Shown here in pieces: positions 52,036 to 61,677 of a stretch of 64,000 bases of DNA. How positions within the stretch are numbered: position 1 is the stretch's first letter; the number at the start of each line of letters is the position of its first letter. The DNA lies in contig CAJTDE010000001.1 in the NCBI GenBank assembly GCA_910574835.1, positions 124,001 to 188,000 of the forward strand. Reading direction: 5' to 3'. Below the pieces are notes generated by a model that was not told the origin of the DNA, did not search any database, and saw only the letters and a program-made list of their open reading frames with translations. A program made the translations under genes and the position numbers. The DNA is from Clostridia bacterium (GTDB lineage: Bacteria; Bacillota; Clostridia; Lachnospirales; Lachnospiraceae).

Positions 52036-54270
52036 ATGAAACTGGAAGGCTATGTAGAGCACATTGTTTATCGAAATGAGGAAAATGGATATTCCGTCTT
52101 AAACCTGGTGTCGGAGGGAAATGAAATTACAGTGGTGGGCAGCTTTCACTATCTCAGTGAAGGAGAGCTTTTAGAGCTGACAGGGGACTATACCGAGCAC
52201 CCGCTGTATGGGGAGCAGTTTCAGGCGGAGAGCTTCGAGGTGAAGGCTCCCAAAGATGTGATGGCCATTGAGCGTTATCTGGGAAGCGGCGCCATAAAGG
52301 GCGTTGGGGCGGCTTTGGCGGCCCGTATCGTTCGCCGGTTTGGGAAGGATACTTTTGCAGTTATGGAGCGGGAGCCGGAGCGTTTGGCAGAGATTAAGGG
52401 AATCAGCGAGCGGAAGGCCAGGGAGATTGGGGAACAGCTGGAGGAGAAGCGGGAGCTTCGTCAGGCCATGATGTTTCTTCAGGGTTACGGTATTTCGGTA
52501 AATCTTTCCGTGAAGATTTATCAGAAGTATGATCAGGAAATATATCGTATGATAAAAGAAAATCCATACCGCCTTGCAGACGAGATGGAGGGAATCGGTT
52601 TTCGAACTGCGGATGAAATTGCGAAGCGCGTGGGGATTCGGGAGGACTCCGATTTTCGGATTCGAAGCGGAATCCTTTATGCACTTCTGCAGGGAGCGGC
52701 TGAGGGACATACATGCCTGCCGATATCCGTGCTGCTTTCTAAGACAGTGGAGCTTTTAGGAGGCGTTCCGTTGGAGGCGGTGGAAAAGCATCTGATGGAT
52801 TTAAGCATCGATCGGCGTATTGTGCAAAAAAGCCTGACAGGATCGGACGGAGAGAAGCATACCTTTGTCTATGCCTCTGCGTATTATCAAGGAGAACTTT
52901 CTGTGGCAGCTATGCTTCACCAGCTAAAGCTTTCCCTGGAGGTGGCGGAAAGCGAGATTCGTACAAGACTTGGCAAGATAGAACATCAGGCCGATATTGC
53001 TTTGGATGAACATCAAAAGGAAGCTGTGGCTGCGGCCGTACGCAATGGCCTTCTGATTCTCACGGGAGGCCCTGGCACAGGAAAAACAACTACCATCAAT
53101 GCTATGATCAAGTATTTTGAGATGGAAGGGCTGGATATTTTTTTGGCAGCGCCTACCGGCCGTGCGGCTAAGCGTATGACCGAGGCCACTGGCTGCGAAG
53201 CGCAGACCATTCACCGGATGCTGGAACTGTCCGGGGGGCCGGAAAATTCTTCCGGCCGGGCCATGTTTGCAAGAAATGAGGAGAATCCTCTGGAGGCAGA
53301 TGTGATTATCATTGATGAGATGTCGATGGTAGATATTCATTTGATGCAGGCACTGTTAAAAGCAGTGATTCCGGGAACCCGGCTGATTTTGGTAGGGGAT
53401 GTGAATCAGCTCCCCAGTGTAGGGCCGGGCAGCGTTCTTCAGGATTTGATTCGTTCAAAAGCATTTCCGGTGGTACGGCTCACGCGGATTTTCCGTCAGG
53501 CAGCCCAGAGTGATATTATTGTTAACGCGCATAAAATCAATCGGGGCGAGCAGGTGGCGCTGGACAATAAAAGCCGGGATTTCTTTTTTCTGCGTCGTCA
53601 GGATCCCAATGTGATTCTGCGGGTGGTTTTGGCTTTGGTTCAGGAGAAGATGCCGAAGTATGTTCAGGCTCAGATTTCTGATATACAAGTGCTTACGCCT
53701 ATGCGAAAGGGCGCCTTGGGGGTGGAGAATTTGAATCAGGTTCTTCAGCGGTATCTCAATCCACCGTCTGCGGATAAGGAAGAGAAAGAGCACGGCAAGG
53801 GCCTGTTCCGGACAGGGGACAAGGTAATGCAGATTCGCAACAATTACCAATTGGAGTGGGAGGTACGCAATCGCTTCGGCATTGCGGTAGATCGGGGGCT
53901 GGGCGTTTTCAACGGCGATATGGGAATGATTCGTTCCATCAATTCCTTTGCGGAAGAGCTGACGGTAGAGTTTGACGAGGGGCGTATGGTATCCTATCCC
54001 TTTAAGCAGCTGGACGAGCTGGAGCTTGCCTATGCAATTACAGTACATAAATCACAGGGGAGTGAGTATCCGGCCGTGGTGATTCCCCTGCTTGCGGGAC
54101 CGAGACCCCTGATGAACCGCAATCTTTTATACACAGCAGTAACAAGAGCACGCTCCTGCGTAACCCTGGTGGGAAGCGCGGAGGTTTTTCAGATGATGGT
54201 GGAGAATGAAACAGAGCAGAAACGGTATACAGGTCTCTCAGAGATTATTGAATCTTATCTATCCCCGTAG
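52036..54270 (+). CDS. recD2: RecD2-type ATP-dependent DNA helicase
   Basis: A 744-residue SF1B helicase (5-prime to 3-prime) of the RecD2 group, which lacks RecBC partners and works in repair and fork protection. An N-terminal OB-like region and helix-hairpin-helix segments (GSGAIKGVGAALAARIVRRF; PYRLADEMEGIGFRTADEIA) precede the motor: Walker A LTGGPGTGKTTTIN (about 343-356), IIIDEMSMVD, GDVNQLPSVGPGSVL, RIFRQA and VHKSQGSEYPAV. ATG at 52036 is used (TAGGAG 6 bases upstream). The comF gene overlaps its end by 65 bases. Confidence 0.94.
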   Translation: MKLEGYVEHIVYRNEENGYSVLNLVSEGNEITVVGSFHYLSEGELLELTGDYTEHPLYGEQFQAESFEVKAPKDVMAIERYLGSGAIKGVGAALAARIVRRFGKDTFAVMEREPERLAEIKGISERKAREIGEQLEEKRELRQAMMFLQGYGISVNLSVKIYQKYDQEIYRMIKENPYRLADEMEGIGFRTADEIAKRVGIREDSDFRIRSGILYALLQGAAEGHTCLPISVLLSKTVELLGGVPLEAVEKHLMDLSIDRRIVQKSLTGSDGEKHTFVYASAYYQGELSVAAMLHQLKLSLEVAESEIRTRLGKIEHQADIALDEHQKEAVAAAVRNGLLILTGGPGTGKTTTINAMIKYFEMEGLDIFLAAPTGRAAKRMTEATGCEAQTIHRMLELSGGPENSSGRAMFARNEENPLEADVIIIDEMSMVDIHLMQALLKAVIPGTRLILVGDVNQLPSVGPGSVLQDLIRSKAFPVVRLTRIFRQAAQSDIIVNAHKINRGEQVALDNKSRDFFFLRRQDPNVILRVVLALVQEKMPKYVQAQISDIQVLTPMRKGALGVENLNQVLQRYLNPPSADKEEKEHGKGLFRTGDKVMQIRNNYQLEWEVRNRFGIAVDRGLGVFNGDMGMIRSINSFAEELTVEFDEGRMVSYPFKQLDELELAYAITVHKSQGSEYPAVVIPLLAGPRPLMNRNLLYTAVTRARSCVTLVGSAEVFQMMVENETEQKRYTGLSEIIESYLSP

Positions 54271-54937
54271 ATGTCCCGTTTGCGATGAGATTGTGGGAGG
54301 AAAGGAATTGATTTGCGAGCCTTGTCGGCTGCGTCTGCATCCGGTTACGGAGCCTTTATGTAAAAAGTGCGGAAAGCCTTTAAGCACATCGGAGGCGGAG
54401 TATTGTCTGGACTGCGGACGGAAAAAACATCTCTACACCAGAGGAAGGGCGGCATTCGAATACGATTCTTCTATGAGAGAGTCCATCAGCCGCTTTAAGT
54501 ACAAAAACCGCAGGGAATACGGGGATTTTTATGTACAGGAGCTTTTGAAAATTTGCGGTTGTGCAATAAGCTCCTGGAATGTGGACGTACTGATTCCTAT
54601 CCCCCTGCATAAAAGCAGAAGAAGGGCGCGCGGTTTTAATCAGGCGGAATTGATTGCGCGGGGACTGGGGCGAAGGCTTCATATTCCGGTAGCCGCCGAC
54701 TATCTTTTGCGTACAAAAAAGACAAAGCCTCAGAAGGAATTGAATGATCAAGAGCGGAAAAGCAATTTGAAAAACGCATTTCACATTGAAAAAGATAACT
54801 TGGAATTTAAGAAAATTCTCCTAATAGACGATATTTATACGACAGGCAGCACCATAGATGCAGCCGCTGCCGTACTTCTTGAGCACGGGGCGGAAAAAGT
54901 GTATTTTTTAAGTATATCTATTGGAAGAGGGTACTAA
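54206..54937 (+). CDS. comF: ComF-family competence/phosphoribosyltransferase-like protein
   Basis: A 243-residue protein. The N-terminal zinc-ribbon has Cys pairs CPVC, CEPC, CKKC and CLDC (residues about 23-70). The C-terminal phosphoribosyltransferase fold ends in the PRPP loop ILLIDDIYTTGSTIDAA (about 208-224), with RARGFNQAELIARGL before it. ComF helps natural DNA uptake, probably at the motor. The 65-base overlap with recD2 in another frame implies coupled translation; a later start would cut the first Cys pair only slightly downstream, so the ATG at 54206 is kept with modest certainty. Confidence 0.88.
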   Translation: MKQSRNGIQVSQRLLNLIYPRRCPVCDEIVGGKELICEPCRLRLHPVTEPLCKKCGKPLSTSEAEYCLDCGRKKHLYTRGRAAFEYDSSMRESISRFKYKNRREYGDFYVQELLKICGCAISSWNVDVLIPIPLHKSRRRARGFNQAELIARGLGRRLHIPVAADYLLRTKKTKPQKELNDQERKSNLKNAFHIEKDNLEFKKILLIDDIYTTGSTIDAAAAVLLEHGAEKVYFLSISIGRGY

Positions 54938-54949
54938 ATGTGGTATAAT
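54921..54949 (+). promoter_or_regulatory. Promoter of the cdaA-region operon
   Basis: TTGGAA (54921-54926) and TATAAT (54944-54949) are 17 bases apart, with TGG directly before the -10 box (extended -10). It overlaps the last codons of comF and drives the genes from 55038. Confidence 0.75.
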
Positions 54950-55037
54950 GTTCAGATAAGCAATGAACGGTGCAAAAAAAGGGCGGATAAAAAGCTGCGT
55001 TATGCCTGCACTGCAAGGTAAACAAACGAGGTGACCA

Positions 55038-55472
55038 ATGCTAAACGAAGAAAAAATCAGGCTAATGACCAAGGCCGCATCCTACGAGGCAGGCGAAGGA
55101 AAGAAAGCCTTAGCTATGAATAAGTACTTCAGGGGAGACTATATCAGCATCAATCTGATAGGCTCTTGGATTTCATTTACTATTGCATTTGCCATTTGTG
55201 CAGGTGCATGGGCCTTTTATCATATGGAAGATTTGATGGAGAATATCAATACGGTGGATCTGCCTGATATGGGAAAACAGTTCGTATTCCTGTATCTGGG
55301 GCTTTTGGCTGTCTATCAGCTGATTCATTATGTGATATATCATATACGCTATCAGAAAAACCGCAAAAGCCTTGCCGGTTATCATCAGATTTTAAAGCAG
55401 ATTTCACATATCTATCAGATGGAATCGAAAAGCGCAGGCAGCGATTTAGTAGGAGGAGCAAAAGAAAAATGA
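55038..55472 (+). CDS. Hypothetical two-helix membrane protein
   Basis: A 144-residue protein. Residues 1-35 are soluble and charged, helices lie near 41-62 and 83-104, and the C-terminus is basic and soluble, so both ends probably face the cytoplasm. I do not recognise the family. It overlaps the next membrane-protein gene by four bases and is first in the operon leading to cdaA, suggesting a partner of that membrane protein. The ribosome site is weak (ACGAGGTG). Confidence 0.7.
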   Translation: MLNEEKIRLMTKAASYEAGEGKKALAMNKYFRGDYISINLIGSWISFTIAFAICAGAWAFYHMEDLMENINTVDLPDMGKQFVFLYLGLLAVYQLIHYVIYHIRYQKNRKSLAGYHQILKQISHIYQMESKSAGSDLVGGAKEK

Positions 55473-56500
55473 CAACCTTACTGGAACTGAGAGAAAAAAT
55501 CAAGATTTTTCTGGGGAAATATGATATATATATGATTCCTCTTATGAAATTTTTGCTGGCTATCATTACATTTGCAATGATTAATGGAAACGTAGGCTTT
55601 ATGGAGCGGGCGGCAAGTCCGGCTATTTCCATGATTTTGGCTTTGATGTGTTCGTTTTTACCGGTGAATCTGATTGCCGTTTTCGGCGGAATCTTAATTT
55701 TGGCTCATGCATATGCTTTATCACTGGAGTTTTTTGCTCTTGCATTTGTTGTGATACTTCTTATGGTGCTTTTGTTTTTTCGGACAGCGCCTCAGTATGG
55801 CTATCTTTTGATTCTGACCCCGATTGCATTTGTACTGAAGGTACCTTATCTTGTGCCGCTTGCTATGGGCCTGGTGGGGTCGCCGGCCGCTGCAGTTCCG
55901 GTGGCCTGCGGTACCATTGCGTACTATCTGCTTCACTATATGAAGCTGAATACAACGATGTTAAGCGGAACGGATACGGAGTCCATGAAGCAAAAGATCA
56001 CATATCTGATTGACAATGTGGTTCGGAACAAAGAGATGCTTTTGATGGCGGTGGCATTTGCATTGACCCTTTTGATTGTATATGTTGTCCGGCGCATGTC
56101 CATTGACTATGCATGGAGCATTGCGATTGGTGTCGGTGCAGTGGCGGAGCTTGTTGTTTTACTGACCGGAAGTATGATTTTTGGTGTGACGCTGAAACTG
56201 CTCGGGGTATTGGCAGGGTGTATTGTGTCGGCAGGGCTGGCATTTTTGCTGCAGCTTACGGTGTTCAGTATGGATTATTCAAGGACAGAATATGTTCAGT
56301 TTGAGGATGATGAATATTATTATTATGTAAAAGCTGTCCCGAAGCTGACGATTGCAGTTCCGGAGAAGCGGGTGAAGAAAATCAGTCCGCAGAAAAAGCA
56401 GACGACAGGAAGAAAGAAGCTGCCGTCTACAACAGCCAGGCGGCCGGCAGAACATCGGGCGCCGGAGCATAGAGAGCAGCGGGAGCATGCCCACAGATAA
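55469..56500 (+). CDS. Hypothetical multi-pass membrane protein
   Basis: A 343-residue protein with about nine hydrophobic helices in residues 20-270, then a soluble tail of 70 residues that is highly basic at the end (KKISPQKKQTTGRKKLPS and Arg/His-rich residues). The tail could bind nucleic acid, teichoic acids or phospholipid headgroups. The family was not recognised. The gene starts inside the end of the two-helix protein gene with AGGAGG upstream and precedes cdaA by 36 bases, so the pair may belong to envelope homeostasis linked to c-di-AMP. Confidence 0.75.
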   Translation: MTTLLELREKIKIFLGKYDIYMIPLMKFLLAIITFAMINGNVGFMERAASPAISMILALMCSFLPVNLIAVFGGILILAHAYALSLEFFALAFVVILLMVLLFFRTAPQYGYLLILTPIAFVLKVPYLVPLAMGLVGSPAAAVPVACGTIAYYLLHYMKLNTTMLSGTDTESMKQKITYLIDNVVRNKEMLLMAVAFALTLLIVYVVRRMSIDYAWSIAIGVGAVAELVVLLTGSMIFGVTLKLLGVLAGCIVSAGLAFLLQLTVFSMDYSRTEYVQFEDDEYYYYVKAVPKLTIAVPEKRVKKISPQKKQTTGRKKLPSTTARRPAEHRAPEHREQREHAHR

Positions 56501-56536
56501 ATAATACTCGAAAGACGGGAGTAAGGAGGCGGCAGG

Positions 56537-57424
56537 ATGCAAAATTCCATAACGGATCTGATTGGTAAATATATGGCGAGACTAGACTCCTTGCAGATCC
56601 GAAAGACTGATATTGTGGAAGTGATTATTTTAGCATTTCTTTTATATCAAGTCTTGGTGTGGATAAAGAGGACGAGAGCATGGTCGCTGCTGAAAGGATT
56701 TTCAGTACTCCTGATTTTCATTTTTCTGGCATGGGCATTTCAGTTAAATACCATTCTTTGGCTAGCTCAAAATGTATTTAGCCTTGGAATCACAGCTCTT
56801 ATCATCGTGTTCCAGCCGGAGCTTCGGAGAGCTTTGGAGCAGCTTGGGCAACAAAATATATTAAGCTCACTGTTCAGTCTGGATAACTCTAAGGAGGAGA
56901 AGGCCAGATTCAGCGATAAGACAGTAAATGAGCTGGTTAAGGCGGTTTATGAGATGGCCAAGGTAAAGACAGGTGCCTTGATTGTAATTGAAAAGACCAC
57001 GCCGCTTCATGAATATGAGAGACCAGGCATCACTTTAGATTCTATACTCAGCAGCCAGCTTTTGATTAACATATTTGAGCACAATACGCCTCTGCATGAC
57101 GGAGCGGTGATTGTACGAGGGGACAGAGTGGTTTCAGCCACTTGTTATCTGCCTCTTTCAGACAATATGTTTTTAAGCAAAGAGCTGGGAACCCGCCACA
57201 GGGCAGCTGTGGGTGTAAGCGAATTAACCGATTCGCTGACCATCGTGGTATCTGAGGAGACAGGCAGGGTATCGGCAGCTGTCGACGGTAAGCTAATGCG
57301 GAATTTGAAGGAAGAGGAGCTAAGAGAGCAGCTTGTAAGCGCTCAAAATAAAACGCAGGATACAGGAAGATTTAAGCTATGGAAAGGGCGGGTGAAAAAG
57401 CGTGAGAAAAATGCTGACGAATAA
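56537..57424 (+). CDS. cdaA: Diadenylate cyclase CdaA
   Basis: A 295-residue enzyme that makes cyclic di-AMP from two ATP. Three membrane helices (about 26-42, 55-71 and 76-92) anchor it. The DAC domain carries the catalytic NTPLHDGAVIV (about residues 179-189) and LGTRHRAAVGVSE (about 214-226). It is the membrane DAC of Firmicutes that controls potassium, osmolyte and cell-wall balance. GGAGGCGG precedes the ATG. The end overlaps cdaR by 23 bases. Confidence 0.96.
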   Translation: MQNSITDLIGKYMARLDSLQIRKTDIVEVIILAFLLYQVLVWIKRTRAWSLLKGFSVLLIFIFLAWAFQLNTILWLAQNVFSLGITALIIVFQPELRRALEQLGQQNILSSLFSLDNSKEEKARFSDKTVNELVKAVYEMAKVKTGALIVIEKTTPLHEYERPGITLDSILSSQLLINIFEHNTPLHDGAVIVRGDRVVSATCYLPLSDNMFLSKELGTRHRAAVGVSELTDSLTIVVSEETGRVSAAVDGKLMRNLKEEELREQLVSAQNKTQDTGRFKLWKGRVKKREKNADE

Positions 57425-58676
57425 CCTGGGTCTGAAGCTTCTTTCCATAATTGCAGCCGTGATGCTGTGGCTCATCATTGTGAGCGTCGATGACCCGGTA
57501 ATATATCAGGAATTTTCAGGAATCCGTGTAACGATGCTCAATGAGGATGCGGTCACGGATAAGGACAAGGTATATCGTATAGAGGATAATAGCGACATTA
57601 TCAGTATCCGTGTGCAGGCAAGGCGTTCTGTTTTGGAGAAGCTTTCCTCAGAGGATTTTACAGCTACAGCGGATATGGAGAAGAATATTAAGCTTGATAA
57701 TCTGGTTGGCATTGAGGTGTCCTGCAATAATCGGAATATAAGAACTTCCGATATTAGAGATATCACCAAGAGCAGAGAGAATGTAGTGATCCGGATTGAG
57801 GATGCCTCCAGTGAGCAGTTTAATGTGGTGGTAAATCAGATTGGACAGGAAGGAGACGGCTATTTAGTAGGAAAAGCCCTGCCGGAGCAGAGCTTAATTG
57901 AGATCAGCGGTCCGGCATCCGTGATTGCGGAGATCCGCAGGGTAGTGGTAGACTTGAATAAGACAGGCTTTACCGCGGATCAGATAAAGAACTGCGAGAT
58001 TAAAATTTATGATAATGCAGATAATTTAATTGATACGACCTATCTGGAGTATAACGGCAAGAATACAGGTATGAATGTGCATGTGACAATGTACAGGAAA
58101 AAGACAGTGCGCCTTCATGTTGATTATACAGGAACGCCGGAGGAGGGATACAGCTTTAAAGAGCTTACTTTTAAGCCGGATACGCTGGAGATTGCCGGTG
58201 CCGAAGAGGATATTGCGAAATTAAGGGAGATTACCATACCGGGCGAAGCGGTGAATATAGACGGAATCATGGAAGACACGCAGGTAAATGTGGATGTGAC
58301 AAAGTATTTGCCTGAGAATATCCGTCTGGCGAATGATAAGGATGCTTCGGTAGCAGTTCAGGTGACTCTGGAGAAGAAGCAGGGAAAGACTCTTCAAATA
58401 CCGGTATCGGAGATAGAGCTTCTGAATGAGCCTCGAGGATTGACCGTAAGCTTTGGGGATTTGGAAGCAGTTGAGATTATTGTCAGAGGAACCAGTGCAC
58501 AGTTAGCAGAGCTGAAAGAGAAAGATATCAAGGTAAGCCTGAACCTGGAGCAGTATACCAAGACAGGAAACTATAAAAAGGGATTGGATGTGGAACTTCC
58601 AAAGGATTACAGTCTTATGGAAAATGCGGAAATAGAATTTAAATTAGTGAAGCGTTCCGCATCCGGGAATAAATAA
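57402..58676 (+). CDS. cdaR: CdaR, YbbR-domain regulator of CdaA
   Basis: A 424-residue protein with one N-terminal membrane anchor (about residues 8-28, LKLLSIIAAVMLWLIIVSVD) and extracytoplasmic YbbR repeats (four are suggested by recurring V-x-V-x-x and I-x-G-x-x-x-x-I/L patterns). CdaR binds and modulates CdaA at the membrane. The gene begins with GTG 23 bases inside cdaA (an ATG at 57411 is a possible alternative). The usual third gene, glmM, does not follow; HPr does. Confidence 0.93.
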   Translation: MRKMLTNNLGLKLLSIIAAVMLWLIIVSVDDPVIYQEFSGIRVTMLNEDAVTDKDKVYRIEDNSDIISIRVQARRSVLEKLSSEDFTATADMEKNIKLDNLVGIEVSCNNRNIRTSDIRDITKSRENVVIRIEDASSEQFNVVVNQIGQEGDGYLVGKALPEQSLIEISGPASVIAEIRRVVVDLNKTGFTADQIKNCEIKIYDNADNLIDTTYLEYNGKNTGMNVHVTMYRKKTVRLHVDYTGTPEEGYSFKELTFKPDTLEIAGAEEDIAKLREITIPGEAVNIDGIMEDTQVNVDVTKYLPENIRLANDKDASVAVQVTLEKKQGKTLQIPVSEIELLNEPRGLTVSFGDLEAVEIIVRGTSAQLAELKEKDIKVSLNLEQYTKTGNYKKGLDVELPKDYSLMENAEIEFKLVKRSASGNK

Positions 58677-58679
58677 TTG

Positions 58680-58745
58680 TTGATAACAGTGAAGTTATAG
58701 GAGCTGTTATAAGTAGTGGAAAACGAATGAAGGAATGGGAGGTTT
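58680..58745 (+). promoter_or_regulatory. Inverted repeat upstream of the HPr gene
   Basis: ATAACAG (58683-58689) pairs with CTGTTAT (58704-58710) around 14 bases; a TTGATA at 58680 overlaps the left arm. It may be a promoter-operator or short hairpin between cdaR and the HPr gene. No convincing -10 box was found. Confidence 0.35.
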
Positions 58746-58749
58746 TCAG

Positions 58750-59013
58750 ATGGTAAGTCAGAAAGTAGTCATTCAAAATCCTACAGGATTGCATTTAAGA
58801 CCTGCAGGCATTCTCTGCAAAACGGCTATGCAGTTTAAATCACTCATCACCTTTACATTTGAGAATACAACAGCAAATGCAAAGAGTGTATTGAGTGTAT
58901 TGGGAGCATGTGTCCGCTCAGGAGAAGAGATTGAAATCATCTGCGAGGGCGTTGATGAGCAGGCGGCGCTTAAGGCTATGATAGAAGTTGTGGAGAGCGG
59001 TCTTGGTGAATAA
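58750..59013 (+). CDS. ptsH: HPr phosphocarrier protein
   Basis: An 87-residue PTS phosphocarrier. The phospho-His is in IQNPTGLHLRPAG (His about 15), so it is not the His-less Crh, and the regulatory Ser is in AKSVLSVLGA (Ser about 46), the target of HPr kinase and of CcpA control. It would feed the ascorbate-type Enzyme II in this window. ATG at 58750 is used (GGGAGG upstream). Its last codons overlap the next gene. It is far from a ptsI gene. Confidence 0.93.
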   Translation: MVSQKVVIQNPTGLHLRPAGILCKTAMQFKSLITFTFENTTANAKSVLSVLGACVRSGEEIEIICEGVDEQAALKAMIEVVESGLGE

Positions 59014-61669
59014 GAAAAAATGGGCGATAGGGTATGCGGTTATCTGCATGCTCTATTTCGCTGTGTCTGTTTTGCTGCCTCATGACAGGTTAGAGCCAAA
59101 GGGATTGGAGGGGATTGGAAAGCCAACCCTAAGGCTCAAGACAGAGGCGCTTACGGACCATACGGAATGGAGATTTGACTATCCCGGAGAGGAACAGAAG
59201 CTTAGCCAAATTTCTTTTTATTTTACGGATAATGATCAGATATTTGATCAGGGAAGCGTTCATATAGCGGCTTATGATAAGGCAAGCGGCAATCTGCTTG
59301 CGGAGGATACCCATGATTTGACAAAGCTGGAGGTAGAAGCCTTTTTGGGCGTATCCTTTGCGGAGGAGCCAAGGGGCCGGGAGCTGGAAATTGTCATTAC
59401 GGGAGAAAATATTACCAAGGGTCCCTCCATCTGGCTTAATACGGAGACGCAGACAAGCGGAAGCTCCTATGAAAACGGACAGGTTTTGGAGCAAAATCTT
59501 ATTTACAATGCCGTATATCTGACACAGGTACATTATATTAAGAATCCTCTGCTTACGACGATTATGCTGTTGATACTGGGCGGCATGTTCTTTTTAGTAT
59601 ATGGGAAAAAATCAGAGTCTGAACAAAAGAAAAGCGTTCGTAAAGAAGGAAGCTTTCAAAAGCTTTGGAAAAAGCTTGCCGAATCGTATCAAAGATACCG
59701 CCTGTGGATTGGAATGGGTTTTCTTCTGTTCCTTGTAGGGCTTATTTTTCTCTATGTGTATGACGGACAGATACGCAAGGCCATGAACAGTACCCACCGG
59801 GTAGTTGTTATGAAGGACAACAATAAGTTGCTGCCTGTGACAGAAGACAGTAAGGAGCTGGTGCAGTATTATACCACGGAGGAGGACACGCTGGTAGGTC
59901 TGGGCGTTCGCATGGATCTGGGAGAAGACTTTGTGCCGGAGGGAACTATCTATGCACAGGTGCAGGATACCACTCTGGGCGAGCTGCTCTGCAAGGCGGA
60001 GATTCCGGCGGCTTCCCTGCTGGACGGGCAGTATATGGGGCTGATTTTTGATCACTCCCAGGAGAACATCAAGGGGCATACCTATGAGGTTCGGCTTGCA
60101 TTTTCCGCGGAGCTGATAGACAGCGGCCTTTCCATGATTGTGACGCCCGAGGGCTATTATGAGGAAAATCCCTTCTATATCAATGGCGAGGAGAGCGAAA
60201 ACCGTATGAGTATGAACGCTCATACCTATTTCAACCTCTTTCTGAAAAAGTATTTCTTCCTGATGTTTCTGTTTTTTGAGGCTATGAGCGCCGGTTTTTA
60301 TTACCTGGCGTTTATCCGCAGATGCGGAATAGAAAAAGTATTTTTCTTTACCATTTTGTGCCTCGGCGTGATTTATAATTTTATTCTGACGCCTTATATG
60401 ACGCCGGATGAAAAATATCACATAGATATGTCTTACCGCCATTCCAACACCCTCCTCGGTCTGGAGCAGATTGGAGAAAATAAATGTCTGAAGCGGGCGG
60501 ACGACGTGGAGCTGGAATTTACCTCGGAGCCAAGCCTTACAAATTATAAGAATATTTACGACGGACTATTTACTGCGGTGAAGGATGAACGGCTGGTGGA
60601 GGCGGAGGCTACGGCCAATACGGAGGCACCCATGATTCTCTATCTGCCCGCGATTCTGGGTATGACAGCGGGACGCCTTCTGCATCTGGGAACCGTTCCC
60701 ATGCTGCTGCTGGCCCGGTGGTGCAGCCTGCTCTTTTTTGCATGTATGGCGTATCTGGGGATGAAGAAGCTTCCCTTTGGAAAAATGACCCTTTTCCTGC
60801 TGGCGATTCTGCCTATGAATCTGCAGCAATGCACGTCATTTTCCTATGATGCGGTTATAACGGGCACAATTCTCTTGTACAGCTGCTATTGTATCGCGCT
60901 GGCCTACAACGATGAACCGCTGAGGACTGCGGATATTCTGATCATGGGAATTTTGGGAATTGTTTTTATCTACGGAAAGAGCGGCATTTATCTTCCCGTA
61001 TGTCTGCTGGCTCTTCTGATTCCGGCTAAAAAGTTTGGAGGAGAGAGGGTACGCGGGCTTTGCATGGCGGGACTGTGCATCCTTCCGGTATTGAGCTTTC
61101 TCAATAAAAATACGGTGGCGGTGAATTATATTGCCACCACAACGGAGGCCACGGCTACGGTGGGTTCCTCCACAACGGCAGGCTATACGATTGGCTACTT
61201 CCTTGGGCAGCCGCTGGAACTGGTACGGATTTTGGCAAATACCTTAAGCGACAAAACGGCCTTTTACCTGGAGTCTTTGGCAGGACAGAAAATGGGATGG
61301 GTGGAGATTGAGATCTCGGAGATCATTCCCATGCTCTTTTTACTGCTGCTGATTTTATCGGCTTTGAAAACAAGAGAGGAGCCTCTCTATGTAAAAACCT
61401 GGCATAAATGGTGGATCGGCCTGATCTGCCTTGCCTGCACGGGAATTATTCTGGCGGGCATGCTGCTGACCTGGACGCCAAAGGACTATATTTCTATTGA
61501 GGGCGTGCAGGGGCGCTATTTTATACCGTTTACACTGGCGCTCTCCCTGATTGGCCGCAACGGCCGCCTGATGTATGAGAGAGCCATTGACAGAGGACTG
61601 ATGTACGCAGGTTTTATCGGCCAGCTATTGACGGTTATGTATCTTATCAAGGCAGTACTGATATTGTAG
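59006..61669 (+). CDS. DUF2142-family polytopic membrane protein
   Basis: An 887-residue protein. One anchor helix (about residues 5-22) precedes an outside domain of about 150 residues, then a helix (about 182-200), another outside domain and a polytopic region from about 410 with some ten helices. The family motif LTPYMTPDEKYHIDMSYRHS (P-x-x-P-D-E-x-x-H) is intact near residue 470. Proteins of this type are thought to handle lipid-linked sugars in surface-polysaccharide assembly. GTG at 59006 is chosen (GGAGAG upstream), eight bases inside the HPr gene. Confidence 0.82.
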   Translation: MNKKKWAIGYAVICMLYFAVSVLLPHDRLEPKGLEGIGKPTLRLKTEALTDHTEWRFDYPGEEQKLSQISFYFTDNDQIFDQGSVHIAAYDKASGNLLAEDTHDLTKLEVEAFLGVSFAEEPRGRELEIVITGENITKGPSIWLNTETQTSGSSYENGQVLEQNLIYNAVYLTQVHYIKNPLLTTIMLLILGGMFFLVYGKKSESEQKKSVRKEGSFQKLWKKLAESYQRYRLWIGMGFLLFLVGLIFLYVYDGQIRKAMNSTHRVVVMKDNNKLLPVTEDSKELVQYYTTEEDTLVGLGVRMDLGEDFVPEGTIYAQVQDTTLGELLCKAEIPAASLLDGQYMGLIFDHSQENIKGHTYEVRLAFSAELIDSGLSMIVTPEGYYEENPFYINGEESENRMSMNAHTYFNLFLKKYFFLMFLFFEAMSAGFYYLAFIRRCGIEKVFFFTILCLGVIYNFILTPYMTPDEKYHIDMSYRHSNTLLGLEQIGENKCLKRADDVELEFTSEPSLTNYKNIYDGLFTAVKDERLVEAEATANTEAPMILYLPAILGMTAGRLLHLGTVPMLLLARWCSLLFFACMAYLGMKKLPFGKMTLFLLAILPMNLQQCTSFSYDAVITGTILLYSCYCIALAYNDEPLRTADILIMGILGIVFIYGKSGIYLPVCLLALLIPAKKFGGERVRGLCMAGLCILPVLSFLNKNTVAVNYIATTTEATATVGSSTTAGYTIGYFLGQPLELVRILANTLSDKTAFYLESLAGQKMGWVEIEISEIIPMLFLLLLILSALKTREEPLYVKTWHKWWIGLICLACTGIILAGMLLTWTPKDYISIEGVQGRYFIPFTLALSLIGRNGRLMYERAIDRGLMYAGFIGQLLTVMYLIKAVLIL

Positions 61670-61677
61670 GAGCAAAT

